DNA from: Streptomyces sp. TLI_146
Lineage (GTDB): Bacteria > Actinomycetota > Actinomycetes > Streptomycetales > Streptomycetaceae
DNA: 64,000 nt
Assembly: GCF_002846415.1 (NCBI RefSeq)
Contig: NZ_PJMX01000001.1
Span: 8,246,001-8,310,000 of the forward strand
Direction: 5' to 3'
Part shown: positions 26,031 through 34,326 of the stretch, in pieces
Layout: the number at the start of each line of letters is the position of its first letter
Numbering within the stretch: the stretch's first letter is position 1
Notes under the pieces: model-generated
Database searches by the model: none
What the model saw: only the letters and a program-made list of their open reading frames with translations
Told to the model about the DNA's origin: nothing
Program-made: the position numbers and the translations under genes

Positions 26031-26705
26031 GTGAGCCAGACGCTGTGCCACCCCCCGTCTCAAGGAGAACAGCTCGGTGTGATCACTCTGGTGCGCAACG
26101 GATTCCTGCAGCTCGGGCTGCAAGCCGTGCTGTCGACGACCCCCTTGGTGAGGGAGGTCAGACATTGCGCCGACTGGAGTGAGTTGGAGGACACTCTGGG
26201 TGCCAACAAAGTCGACGTCCTGGTCCTGCACGAGAAGGACTGCGGCCCTGATCGGGGTGTGCTGGCCGACGCCCGGCGCCGGCGCCCCAAAGTGCTGCTG
26301 CTGCTCAGCAGCAGCGACGTGTCCGAGGAGATCCTCGCGGGGCCCTCGGTCCCCGATGGATTTCTGGTCGAGAGCGAGTTGACCGCCTCCGCGGTCGAGG
26401 AGGCGCTCCAGCGGATAGTGGTGGGGGAGGTGCCCATGCCCACCTCGGTCACCCGGGCTCTGCTGCATCGCGTCCGGGAGCCGGAACAGCAGCGTTGGCG
26501 CCGTGATGTCCCGCTGACCGGCCGGGAGAACGAGGTGCTGCCGATGCTGGCCGAGGGGCTGAGCAACAAGCAGATAGCCCGGCGCCTCGGCATCTCCAGC
26601 CATGGTGTCAAACGCATCGTCGCCAGCCTGCTGCTCAAGCTCGGAGCGCCCAACCGGACGGCCGCGGTGGTCACCGCCATACAGAACGGTCTCATTGCCT
26701 ACTGA
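26031..26705 (+). CDS. LuxR/NarL-type regulator with degenerate receiver domain
   Basis: 224 residues. The GTG at 26031 sits 6 nt after AGGAGGA; GTG 26025 overlaps that site and is less likely. The C-terminal domain is a clear LuxR helix-turn-helix (LTGRENEVLPMLAEGLSNKQIARRLGIS through VKRIVASLLLKLGAPNRTAA). The N-terminal half has the receiver fold pattern, but the acidic pocket is gone (ITLVRNG instead of a DD pair) and the phospho-acceptor position reads VDVLVLHEKD, with His where Asp is expected. It is therefore probably controlled without phosphorylation, by ligand or abundance, like JadR1-class regulators. There is no kinase gene nearby. It is placed as the cluster-specific regulator. 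Confidence 0.9.
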   Translation: MSQTLCHPPSQGEQLGVITLVRNGFLQLGLQAVLSTTPLVREVRHCADWSELEDTLGANKVDVLVLHEKDCGPDRGVLADARRRRPKVLLLLSSSDVSEEILAGPSVPDGFLVESELTASAVEEALQRIVVGEVPMPTSVTRALLHRVREPEQQRWRRDVPLTGRENEVLPMLAEGLSNKQIARRLGISSHGVKRIVASLLLKLGAPNRTAAVVTAIQNGLIAY

Positions 26706-27118
26706 TCGGCCCCGCTCGCCCGCGGGCCATCTTGTCCCTGCCCGCTCGGTGGAAGGGAAACCCGTATGTATCGCTGCTCACCGTGTCCGAGCGGTGTGTG
26801 AAGCCTCCCGTGGGCGCCCGTTCAGTGTGCCCGAACGGGCAGTTCTCAAGAGGTGGGTGTGCCCGAACGGGCAGACCCGAAGCGCCGGGTGACGCTCTCG
26901 CGGCGCCGGCGCTACGGTGATCCCGGGTGTGAAGCCTGCGGCAACTCACCGTGGGTTCGGGCGTGCAAGCCCGCCGAAGCCCACCGCGCGACATCGCCCG
27001 TATCCGGGCCGGCCGACCGGCCTGGCGGGGCGGTGCACGCACGCCGGCCTGGCAGGGCGGCACACGTACACCCCCACCTCCCCTCACCATGCCTGACCGT
27101 GCTGGAAAGGAGCGAGCC
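26706..27118. other. 413-bp regulatory region before the main biosynthetic operon
   Basis: It contains the two operator-like 18-bp repeats (26825-26874, listed separately) and a second imperfect direct repeat of about 17 bp (CCGGCCTGGC followed by RGGGCGG) at 27017 and 27044, period 27 bp. No gene is supported. The region should hold the promoter of the plus-strand operon. Confidence 0.45.
26825..26874. promoter_or_regulatory. Pair of identical 18-bp palindromic repeats (candidate operators)
   Basis: GTGTGCCCGAACGGGCAG occurs at 26825-26842 and again at 26857-26874. Each copy contains the inverted repeat TGCCCG-AA-CGGGCA. The start-to-start distance is 32 bp, three helical turns, so two protein dimers would bind the same face of the DNA. 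The pair lies about 245 bp before the condensation-domain gene and downstream of the LuxR-type gene, whose product is the obvious candidate binder. Confidence 0.6.
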
Positions 27119-28552
27119 GTGGCGGAATTCGTCCGGTACCGTACCCCCCTCGGCGGAGGACGAGCCGTCACCGCGCCGGCCACCTGCGCACAGCGGCACA
27201 TATGGAACCTGATCCAGCGTCAACTGCCCGACGCCGCCTTCTACGACATCTGCTACTGGGTGGCGCTGCCCGGCCACGGCGCCGCACAGGACCTCCTCGA
27301 CGTCTTCGCCGAACTGCTCAGGCGCCACGAGTCACTGCGCACCTCCTTCCATCGGGGCGCAGACGGCTCACTGGTCCAACAGGTCATGGACTCGGCGGAG
27401 TTCGAGACCGAGGTGTGGACCCTCACGCCGGACGAGGACCGCGACAGCGTGCTGGACACCTGGCAGCGCCGTATGCGGCACACCCCCTTCGAGGCCGCGC
27501 AGGCCCCGCTGATCCGGTTCATGGTGATCGTCGCCGACGGTTCCCCGGTGCTCGCCGCGTACTGCGTGTCCCACCTCGTGGTGGACCTGACGTCCCTGCG
27601 CCTGCTGGCCGATGAGGTCACCGCCCTGCTCGACGCCCGGGCAGCCGGTCGCCCCCTGCCGCCCGCCGTGCCGGCTCGGCAGCCCGTTGAGCAGGCGCAG
27701 TTGGAGAACTCACCGCGCGGCCGGGCCCTGCAGGCGCGGGCGCGCGCCTACTGGTGCCGCCAGCTCGCGGGCGCGCCCGCCACCCTGTTCCCGCCGCGCA
27801 ACGGTGCCGGGGGCAGCCTGGCGGCGCCGGTCCGCTACAGCGCCGCCATGGAATCCCGGGCGGTGGCGCTCGCGGTACCGCTCCTGGCACGGCGCTGGCG
27901 GGTGAGTACCTCCGTCGTTCTGCTGACCGTCGTCGCCCAGCTCCTGGGCCGCCGCGCGGGGACGCCGTCGTGCACCCTGCGCCTGCTCGCCGCCAACCGG
28001 TCGGACCCGGAACTGCGCGGCACCATCGGCAATCTGCACTCGGAGGTGGCCGTGACGATCGGCCTGGAGGGCGAGCGCATCGAGGACATCGCACGCCGCG
28101 CCTTCGCCGAGTGCACCGCCGCGTACGCGAATGGTCTTTACGACCCCGACGAGGTGGCGGACCTGATCGCCTCCGCCCACGGGCCCGGTGTGCCCGTCGA
28201 CCTCTCGTACTGCTTCAACGACGTCCGGCTGGAGCACGCCCTGCCTCCCGAGGTCGAGGGTGGTGCCGCGGTGTCCGGCGCCGCCCTGCGAGCCGCGATG
28301 GCCGACACCGTCGTCGCACCCGACGAGTTCGAGGAGGGAGAGACCTTCTTCCTCGTGATCGACGATGAGATTCCGGGCCGGATCCGGCTGGTGCTCAACG
28401 CCGACCACCGGGCGCTCACGCCGTCCCAGGTGCATGGATTCCTGTACGACGTCGAGCGCTCACTCGTCGAGTACGTCGAAGGCGCGGGGCAGCGGGCCAT
28501 GGAAGAACGCGGCGCGGCCGCAGGCGGTCTCGGCGGCCGGTCCCTTCTCTAG
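27119..28552 (+). CDS. Stand-alone condensation-domain protein
   Basis: 477 residues, about one NRPS condensation domain. GTG 27119 follows AAAGGAG by 8 nt; ATG 27090 lacks such a site. It begins with a core C1-like segment (TCAQRHIWNLIQRQ) and has LLRRHESLRTSF, and the active-site motif at residues 151-157 is SHLVVDL: the catalytic second His (His152) and Asp156 are present, while the first His and the terminal Gly of HHxxxDG are replaced. Later motifs (IGNLHSEVAVTIG, FNDV) fit the fold. It may join a carrier-bound acyl or aminoacyl group to an amine or alcohol, using the discrete carrier protein at 43111. First gene of the long plus-strand operon. Confidence 0.85.
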   Translation: MAEFVRYRTPLGGGRAVTAPATCAQRHIWNLIQRQLPDAAFYDICYWVALPGHGAAQDLLDVFAELLRRHESLRTSFHRGADGSLVQQVMDSAEFETEVWTLTPDEDRDSVLDTWQRRMRHTPFEAAQAPLIRFMVIVADGSPVLAAYCVSHLVVDLTSLRLLADEVTALLDARAAGRPLPPAVPARQPVEQAQLENSPRGRALQARARAYWCRQLAGAPATLFPPRNGAGGSLAAPVRYSAAMESRAVALAVPLLARRWRVSTSVVLLTVVAQLLGRRAGTPSCTLRLLAANRSDPELRGTIGNLHSEVAVTIGLEGERIEDIARRAFAECTAAYANGLYDPDEVADLIASAHGPGVPVDLSYCFNDVRLEHALPPEVEGGAAVSGAALRAAMADTVVAPDEFEEGETFFLVIDDEIPGRIRLVLNADHRALTPSQVHGFLYDVERSLVEYVEGAGQRAMEERGAAAGGLGGRSLL

Positions 28553-29218
28553 CTTCTCCCGGCTTCGCACGAACAGGGAAGGGACCACCTGGCGCGGGGG
28601 CGTGCGTCCGGCGGACCGGTGAGCCGTTCCGGGCCGCTCCCGCGCTGTCGCGCCACGGTTCACGGCACCTGTGTCAGGCTCTGTCCGGCTCCACCTGCGA
28701 GCCGGTGCTACCGCATGCCTGGCCATGCCTCTCCTGCGGTAAAGGGCTCGCGCACACCCGTACACGCAAGGCTCCGGCCAGGGAACTCCCGCCAGGAGCC
28801 CGGAAGGCGGGTCCGTACGCTCGATGCTCCCCGGGAGCCACCGTGCCCGCCATGCGCATTCGACCGGGCGATCGGCGTAGCCGAATGACCCTAGCCCAAA
28901 GTGGGGGTGTTCGATCACCGGGGATCCCGGTGAGACTGTTTCCGGGCCGTCCGGATCACGGCCATCCATCGGCGATCGCCGGTCATCCCTGTGTCCCAGG
29001 CCTGTCCGTGGCGCCGCTCCCGACCCGCGTTGTCTTCGGACACCGGAACAGAGAGCGCTCCCAACGCCCTGCACCTGCCCGCCCCTCTCAACAGTCGGCA
29101 ACCACCCTTACGCGACCACCTCGTGACGGGAACACATGTCCGCATTTGTTGATCAACTCATCTATGGAAACGCCGAGTTCACCTGTGACCGTGTGCTGCC
29201 GTCGATGGAGTGCGGCCG
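28553..29218. other. 666-bp intergenic region
   Basis: No coding sequence is convincing on either strand; the open frames here lack third-position GC pattern or start sites. It holds a 19-bp palindrome at 28915-28933 and probably a second promoter for the genes beginning at 29219. Confidence 0.5.
28915..28933. promoter_or_regulatory. 19-bp palindrome upstream of the aldehyde dehydrogenase gene
   Basis: TCACCGGGGATCCCGGTGA has 8-bp perfect arms around GAT. It lies about 290 bp before the aldehyde dehydrogenase and about 365 bp after the condensation gene. It lacks a following T-run, so an operator is more likely than a terminator. Confidence 0.4.
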
Positions 29219-30661
29219 GTGAACGTCCGTACCGCCGGACCGGTGGTCACGGATCCGGGCGGCCCCGGGGCCGCCCCATACGGACCGAAGCCGGTCGAGA
29301 ACCCCGCGCTCGGCGAGGTCTTCGCCCAGACCCCGGGGTGTACGCCCGAACAGCTCGACAGGGTGTTGGGGGACGCAGCCCGCGCGTACCCCGACTGGGC
29401 GGCGACACCCTTGGAGGCCCGTCGCGAGCGGCTCCTCTCCTGCCACCGCGCCCTGTTGGCCGCGGTGGGCCCTATGGCCGAACTGCTCACCAGGGAGCAG
29501 GGCAAGCCCCTCACACACGCCCGGGCCGAAGTCGGCCTCGCGGCCGAGTGGTTCGCCCACACCGCGCGGTTGGAGCTCGCGCCGCAACGGCTGGTCGACG
29601 AGCCCGCCGCTCGCGTCGGCCTGGAGCGCGTGCCGCACGGAGTGGTCGCCGCCATCGCGCCCTCCAACTACCCGATTCTGCTGGCCGTCTGCAAGATCGC
29701 CCCCGCGCTGCTGGCCGGCAACACCGTGGTCCTCAAGCCTTCGCCGGACACGCCGATGTCCAGCCTGATGATGGGCCGGATCCTGGGCGAGGTCCTGCCC
29801 GCCGGTACGTTCGCGGTCGTGGACGGCGGCGCCGAGCTGGGGGCCCGGCTGACCGCCCACCCCGTGGTCCGGCTCGTCTCGTTCACCGGCTCGGTCGGCG
29901 CCGGACGGGCCATCGCCCGGCAGGCCGCGGCCGACCTCAAACGGGTCGTGCTGGAGCTCGGCGGCAATGACCCGGCCGTCGTCCTGCCCGGCACGGACGT
30001 CCTGCCCGTCGCGCGGGAGCTGTTCACCAGGGCCATGACCAACAGCGGACAGTTCTGCGCCGCGGTCAAGCGCGTCTACGCGCCCCGGGCCCAGTACCGC
30101 CAACTCGCCGAGGCCATGGCGGACATGGCGCGCTCGGCCGTCGTGGGCGACGGGCTCGACCCGGCCACCGAGTACGGTCCGCTCGTCAGCCGCGCCCAGC
30201 TGGACCGGGTCGCGGGCATGGTGGACGAGGCCGTGGGCTGCGGCGCCCGGGTCCTGGCCGGCGGCCATGTCCTGGACAGGGCAGGCCACTTCTATCCCCC
30301 CACCGTCGTCACCGACCTTCCGCCCGGCAGCCGCCTGGAAGAGGAGGAGCAGTTCGGCCCGGTGGTCCCCGTCATCCCCTACGACGACCCGGAGCAGGTG
30401 ATCGCCCGGGCCAACGCCTCGCCCTATGGGCTGGGCTGCTCCCTGTGGGGCGACGAGGACCGGGCGCGGGCCCTGGCCGGGCGGCCGGAGTGCGGAACCG
30501 TATGGATCAACACCCACGGCGACCTGCGGCACGACGTGCCGTTCGGCGGTCACCGGCACTCGGGGATCGGCGTCGAGTACGGCGCATGGGGTCTGAACGA
30601 GTACACGCAGCTCAAGGTGCATCACATCGCGCTTCGCCAAGCAGATCGGGAGATGTCATGA
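29219..30661 (+). CDS. NAD(P)-dependent aldehyde dehydrogenase
   Basis: 480 residues of the ALDH superfamily. Catalytic Cys280 lies in NSGQFCAAVKR and the general-base Glu246 in LELGGND; the nucleotide-binding SFTGSVGAGRAIA and the structural APSNYPILL are present, and the C-terminus has VPFGGHRHSGIG. I prefer GTG 29219, 8 nt after GGAG; GTG 29210 is possible. It resembles the betaine-aldehyde/succinate-semialdehyde branch. It would oxidise an aldehyde intermediate to an acid in the pathway. Its stop overlaps the next start (ATGA). Confidence 0.92.
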   Translation: MNVRTAGPVVTDPGGPGAAPYGPKPVENPALGEVFAQTPGCTPEQLDRVLGDAARAYPDWAATPLEARRERLLSCHRALLAAVGPMAELLTREQGKPLTHARAEVGLAAEWFAHTARLELAPQRLVDEPAARVGLERVPHGVVAAIAPSNYPILLAVCKIAPALLAGNTVVLKPSPDTPMSSLMMGRILGEVLPAGTFAVVDGGAELGARLTAHPVVRLVSFTGSVGAGRAIARQAAADLKRVVLELGGNDPAVVLPGTDVLPVARELFTRAMTNSGQFCAAVKRVYAPRAQYRQLAEAMADMARSAVVGDGLDPATEYGPLVSRAQLDRVAGMVDEAVGCGARVLAGGHVLDRAGHFYPPTVVTDLPPGSRLEEEEQFGPVVPVIPYDDPEQVIARANASPYGLGCSLWGDEDRARALAGRPECGTVWINTHGDLRHDVPFGGHRHSGIGVEYGAWGLNEYTQLKVHHIALRQADREMS

Positions 30662-31203
30662 GTGACAGCAGGCCGTTGGGCGTCGACGGAACGGAGGGAA
30701 TCGACCTGACGGGAGTCAGTGTCTTCGTCGGCGGCCCCATCCAGCACGCGATCCGCGACGACGGCTTCCACCAGCCGCTGCGCAACACGATCGGCGACAT
30801 CATCGAGGCCGTCTCGGTCGTCCACGGCACGGTGTTCTCGGCACATGTCGCAGAGAAGTTCGGTGTGGACACGCCGCTGTTCTCGCCCGATCAGGTCAGT
30901 GTGCGGGACTTCGGCTGGATGCGCCGCTGCGATGTGTTCGTACCGGTGCTTCCCGTGGACGCGGCCGGTGAGCTGATGCGCACCGACGGCACCCATGTCG
31001 AGCTCGGCTGGGCCTCCGCGCTGGGCAGGCCCATCGTCGTCGTCACCCCGATGCCGATGGCGGCCAACGCCAGTCATCTGCTGCGCGGGCTGCCCACCGT
31101 CGCCGACGTCACCGTCTTCGACCTGGCCGAGGCGCGCGCCAACCCCGTCGAACTGCTCCGGCTGCTGGAGAAGCTGGGCCGGGAGGCCGTGATGTCGAAG
31201 TGA
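30658..31203 (+). CDS. MilB/BlsM-like nucleotide N-glycosidase (nucleoside 2-deoxyribosyltransferase superfamily)
   Basis: 181 residues. VSVFVGGPIQHAIRDD at the start is the family nucleotide-binding loop; the segment GTHVELGWASALGRPIVVV holds the catalytic Glu (Glu115) and matches, from memory, the GTHVEIGWAS region of the CMP hydrolases MilB (mildiomycin) and BlsM (blasticidin S). Those enzymes cut the N-glycosidic bond of CMP to release cytosine for antibiotic assembly. ATGA overlap with the aldehyde dehydrogenase and GTGA overlap with the next gene show tight coupling. The inferred role is release of a pyrimidine (or other) base; the actual nucleotide is unknown. Confidence 0.82.
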   Translation: MSDSRPLGVDGTEGIDLTGVSVFVGGPIQHAIRDDGFHQPLRNTIGDIIEAVSVVHGTVFSAHVAEKFGVDTPLFSPDQVSVRDFGWMRRCDVFVPVLPVDAAGELMRTDGTHVELGWASALGRPIVVVTPMPMAANASHLLRGLPTVADVTVFDLAEARANPVELLRLLEKLGREAVMSK

Positions 31204-32150
31204 CGGCCACCAAGGACGCGCGAAGCACTCCCGAGGACGCCGACGCGGTACAGGTGCCCGCGCCGGTGGAGGTTCTCGGGCTGAGGCTGCAGTCACCCGT
31301 CGTCGTGGGATCCGGTCTCCTCACCGACCAGGAACGCAACATCCGCCGGCTGATCGAGGGCGGGGCGGGGGCAGTGGTCACCAAGACCATCCACCCCGAC
31401 CCCGGCCCCTCGGGCAACGAACGCCTGCTCCGCCTGCCCACGGGCATGCTCAACAACACCACGTACTCCCGTCGCTCCGTGGACGACTGGTGCGCGATGC
31501 TGCGCCGGTTCGCCGACGACGGCCTGCCGGTGATCACCTCCGTGCACGCGGACTCACCGGCCGCACTCGCCGATCTGGCGGAGCGCGTGACCGGCGCGGG
31601 CAGCGTCGCCCTGGAGCTCGGCATCTCGTGCCTGAACGAGGAGGGCGGCGGCCTGGAGGACACTCCCGAGCGTGTCGCCGCGTACACCGAGGCGGTGCGG
31701 CGCCGCACCCCGGTGCCGTTCAGCGTCAAGCTGGCGATCGGGGAGCGGGTGCGCGAGCGCATCGACGCCGCCACGGCCTCGGGCGCGGACGCGATCACCC
31801 TGAGCGACACCATCGCCGGGCTCGCCGTCGACGCCGACACCGGTGAGGTGCGCCTGGGAGGAGCGTTCGGCTACTCGGGGCCCGGCATCAAACCGCTCGT
31901 GCTCGCCGAGATCTTCGGCCTGCGCCGCGACGGGCTGACCGTGCCGGTCATGGCGAGCGGCGGAGTCAAGGACGCCGTGGACGTGGCGGAGTACCTGAGC
32001 GTGGGCGCCGACGCCGTACAGGTCTACACGGCGTTGCACCGCAACATGCACGCCACGCTCCGCGGCATCCGCCAGGGCTTCGACGACTGGCTGGCCTCGC
32101 GCGGCGGCACGGTCGCGGACCTTGTGGGACAGAGCGTGAAGAGGTCATGA
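31200..32150 (+). CDS. Dihydroorotate/dihydropyrimidine dehydrogenase-like FMN protein
   Basis: 316 residues of the class 1 dihydroorotate dehydrogenase TIM-barrel fold: SPVVVGSGLLTD, GAGAVVTKTIHPDP, LPTGMLNNT, the ELGISCLNEEGGG loop (with the Cys of the usual SCPN), SVKLAIG, ITLSDTIAG and the phosphate/FMN loop VMASGGVKDAVD followed by GADAVQVYTAL. It is not the housekeeping pyrD, which would sit with other pyr genes. Next to an N-glycosidase it could reduce or oxidise the 5,6-bond of a pyrimidine, as PreA does. GTG start overlaps the previous stop by 4 nt. Confidence 0.86.
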   Translation: MTATKDARSTPEDADAVQVPAPVEVLGLRLQSPVVVGSGLLTDQERNIRRLIEGGAGAVVTKTIHPDPGPSGNERLLRLPTGMLNNTTYSRRSVDDWCAMLRRFADDGLPVITSVHADSPAALADLAERVTGAGSVALELGISCLNEEGGGLEDTPERVAAYTEAVRRRTPVPFSVKLAIGERVRERIDAATASGADAITLSDTIAGLAVDADTGEVRLGGAFGYSGPGIKPLVLAEIFGLRRDGLTVPVMASGGVKDAVDVAEYLSVGADAVQVYTALHRNMHATLRGIRQGFDDWLASRGGTVADLVGQSVKRS

Positions 32151-32151
32151 G

Positions 32152-32931
32152 GTGAAGGCGATGCGGCAACGCACCACGAACGTACCCCGCTACCAGGACC
32201 TGACCAGTCCGCAGGTGCCTCGCACCGTGGGCGGTGCCACCTTGGTGTGGCCGGTGGGAGGACTGGAGCAGCACGGCCCCCACCTCCCGCTCTCGGTCGA
32301 CATGGACATCCCGGAAGCCCTGGCGCGGCAGGTGGTCGCGGAGAGCGGCGGTCTGCTGCTGCCCGGCCAGCCGCTCTCGGCCAGGTCGCTGCCGCAGAGC
32401 GGGGGCGGACTGCGTTTCCCGGGCACCGTGCACATCGGCGGCGCCACGTTCATCGACTACCTCACGGACTGTCTGAGGTCCCTCTCCCGCCTCGGCCTCG
32501 GTCGGCTCGTCGTGATCAACGGGCACTACGAGAACGAGGGCCTGCTCTTCGAGGCGATCGACGGCTGCGCCCAGGACACCCTGTTCGCGGACACCGAGGT
32601 GGTCGCGTTCAGCTGGTGGAGTCTGGTCACCGACGGCTGGCTCGGCGAGCACATCCCGCACTTCCCGGGATGGCACGCCGAGCACGCGGGCCTGACCGAG
32701 ACCAGCCTGATGATGTATCTGCGCCCCGATGCCGTCCGCGCGGAGCGCCCCAGCCACTCCTCGCCACCGCCCGCGGGGGTGTACCGGCACCCCGTCGACG
32801 TGGACGAGATCTCCAACCAGGGTGTGCTGTCCTCGGCCGTCGGCGCCTCCGCCGAACTGGGGGAGCGCCTGTTCTGGCACCTCGTCGACGGCGTCGTCGA
32901 ACTCCTCGGCAAACCGTCCCGGGTCCCGTGA
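32152..32931 (+). CDS. Creatininase-family amidohydrolase
   Basis: 259 residues with the zinc-binding motifs of creatinine amidohydrolases: LVWPVGGLEQHGPHLPLSVDMDI (Glu, His, Asp ligands), VVINGHYENEGLLFEA and HAGLTETSLMM. Relatives open cyclic amides (creatinine), deformylate purine-pathway intermediates (ArfB) or act on peptides (MftE). Beside a base-releasing glycosidase and a dihydropyrimidine-type dehydrogenase, opening of a cyclic ureide or amide is a sensible guess. Start GTG 32152; ATG 32161 is an alternative. It starts 1 nt after the preceding stop. Confidence 0.88.
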   Translation: MKAMRQRTTNVPRYQDLTSPQVPRTVGGATLVWPVGGLEQHGPHLPLSVDMDIPEALARQVVAESGGLLLPGQPLSARSLPQSGGGLRFPGTVHIGGATFIDYLTDCLRSLSRLGLGRLVVINGHYENEGLLFEAIDGCAQDTLFADTEVVAFSWWSLVTDGWLGEHIPHFPGWHAEHAGLTETSLMMYLRPDAVRAERPSHSSPPPAGVYRHPVDVDEISNQGVLSSAVGASAELGERLFWHLVDGVVELLGKPSRVP

Positions 32932-33015
32932 ACACGACGGGTTCCAGCAGCCGAGGACGGGCCGCCCGCGATACGTACCGGTGACTCCACCTTCCCACGC
33001 CACTCCCAGGGGGCT

Positions 33016-34326
33016 ATGCCAATGCCATCGACCAGGCCGTACGAGGACTACGACGTGTGTGTCGTCGGGCTGGGCTATGTCGGCGTCACACTCACCGCCG
33101 CGCTGCTCACCACGGGCAGAAGCGTGCTCGGCTACGAGACCAACCCCAAGGCGGCCGACGAACTCGCCCGGGGCGTACTGGAGTTGGCCGAGCCGGGCGT
33201 CGAAGAGGAGATCAAGGGCGGGGCCGCGAGCGGTGCCTTCGCCGTCACCACCGACCTCGGCGGGCGGAAGCTGCCGCCCGTCGTCATCATCTGCGTCGGC
33301 ACGCCGATCGAGGCCGGCGGGACCACACCCGATCTGAGCCATCTGCGGGCCGCCACCGAGGCGATCGCGGCGGGCATCGACGAGACCACCGTGGTCATCG
33401 TGCGCAGCACGGTGCCGGTGGGCACCTCGCGGAGTTTGGTGCTGCCCCTCCTGCGCGACAGGATCCCCGAACCGCTGCTCGCCTACTGCCCCGAGCGCAC
33501 CATCCAGGGCCAGGCGCTGGCGGAACTGCTGTCCCTGCCGCAGATCGTCGGTGGCCTCTCCGACGAGGCGGCCAAGCGGGCCGCGGAGTTCTTCGCCACC
33601 CTCTCCGACCAGGTGGTGCCCGTGTCCTCGCTGGAGAGCGCCGAACTGGTCAAGCTGGTGTGCAACTGCCACACCGACCTGATCTACGGCTTCGGCAACG
33701 AGATCGCGCTCATCACCGAGACGCTCGGCCTGGACGCGCGGGAGGTCATCGACTCCGCCAACCTCGGCTATCCCCGGCCCACTTTGCACAAGCCGGGCTT
33801 CGTCGGCGGCAGCTGCCTGACCAAGGACCCGTACCTGCTCGCGCACTCGGTCGCCGCGTACGACCACACACCCCAGATGATCACCGCGGCGCGCACGCTC
33901 AACGAGTCCATGCCGCGCAGGGTCGGCGAACGCGTCCTGGCCGCGCTATGGGAGCAGGGCAGGGACCCGGCCGACGCCAGGATCCTGATCTCGGGCTTCG
34001 CGTACAAGGGCCGTCCCGAGACCGACGATCTGCGCGGCGCCCCCTACGAGCGGCTGCTGCCGTTCCTCAGGGGGCGCGTGAAGGAGATCGTCGGCCACGA
34101 CTTCGTGGTGCCGTCGGCCCGGATCGAGTCGCTGGGCGTCCGGGCGGTCGGTCTGACCGAGGGCTTCACCGGCGCGCACGCGGCCATCCTCCTCAACGAC
34201 CACCAGCGCTACGGCGACGTCGACGCCGCCGGCCTGGTGGCGCGCATGGCGGATCCGGCACTGGTCTATGACACCTGGCGGGTCCTGCCGCCCTCGACGA
34301 AGGCGATGAGGCTCGGCCGTGCGTAA
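33016..34326 (+). CDS. UDP-N-acetylmannosaminuronate-type nucleotide-sugar dehydrogenase (WecC-like)
   Basis: 436 residues. NAD domain VCVVGLGYVGVTL, RSTVPVGTS, the YCPERTIQGQALAEL segment characteristic of the WecC/VipA branch, the catalytic cysteine in GGSCLTKDPYLL, and FAYKGRPETDDLRGAP. ATG 33016 lies behind GGGGG. It should oxidise C6 of a UDP-amino sugar to the uronic acid. It differs in type from the AlgD-family enzyme of the exopolysaccharide operon, so the cluster has its own sugar route. It starts 84 bp after the creatininase gene and overlaps the next gene by 8 nt. Confidence 0.9.
   Translation: MPMPSTRPYEDYDVCVVGLGYVGVTLTAALLTTGRSVLGYETNPKAADELARGVLELAEPGVEEEIKGGAASGAFAVTTDLGGRKLPPVVIICVGTPIEAGGTTPDLSHLRAATEAIAAGIDETTVVIVRSTVPVGTSRSLVLPLLRDRIPEPLLAYCPERTIQGQALAELLSLPQIVGGLSDEAAKRAAEFFATLSDQVVPVSSLESAELVKLVCNCHTDLIYGFGNEIALITETLGLDAREVIDSANLGYPRPTLHKPGFVGGSCLTKDPYLLAHSVAAYDHTPQMITAARTLNESMPRRVGERVLAALWEQGRDPADARILISGFAYKGRPETDDLRGAPYERLLPFLRGRVKEIVGHDFVVPSARIESLGVRAVGLTEGFTGAHAAILLNDHQRYGDVDAAGLVARMADPALVYDTWRVLPPSTKAMRLGRA

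Noticed and set aside
27017..27060. Imperfect 27-bp-period direct repeat as an operator
   Set aside because: Very GC-rich, no dyad symmetry, and differs between copies; could be chance in this composition.
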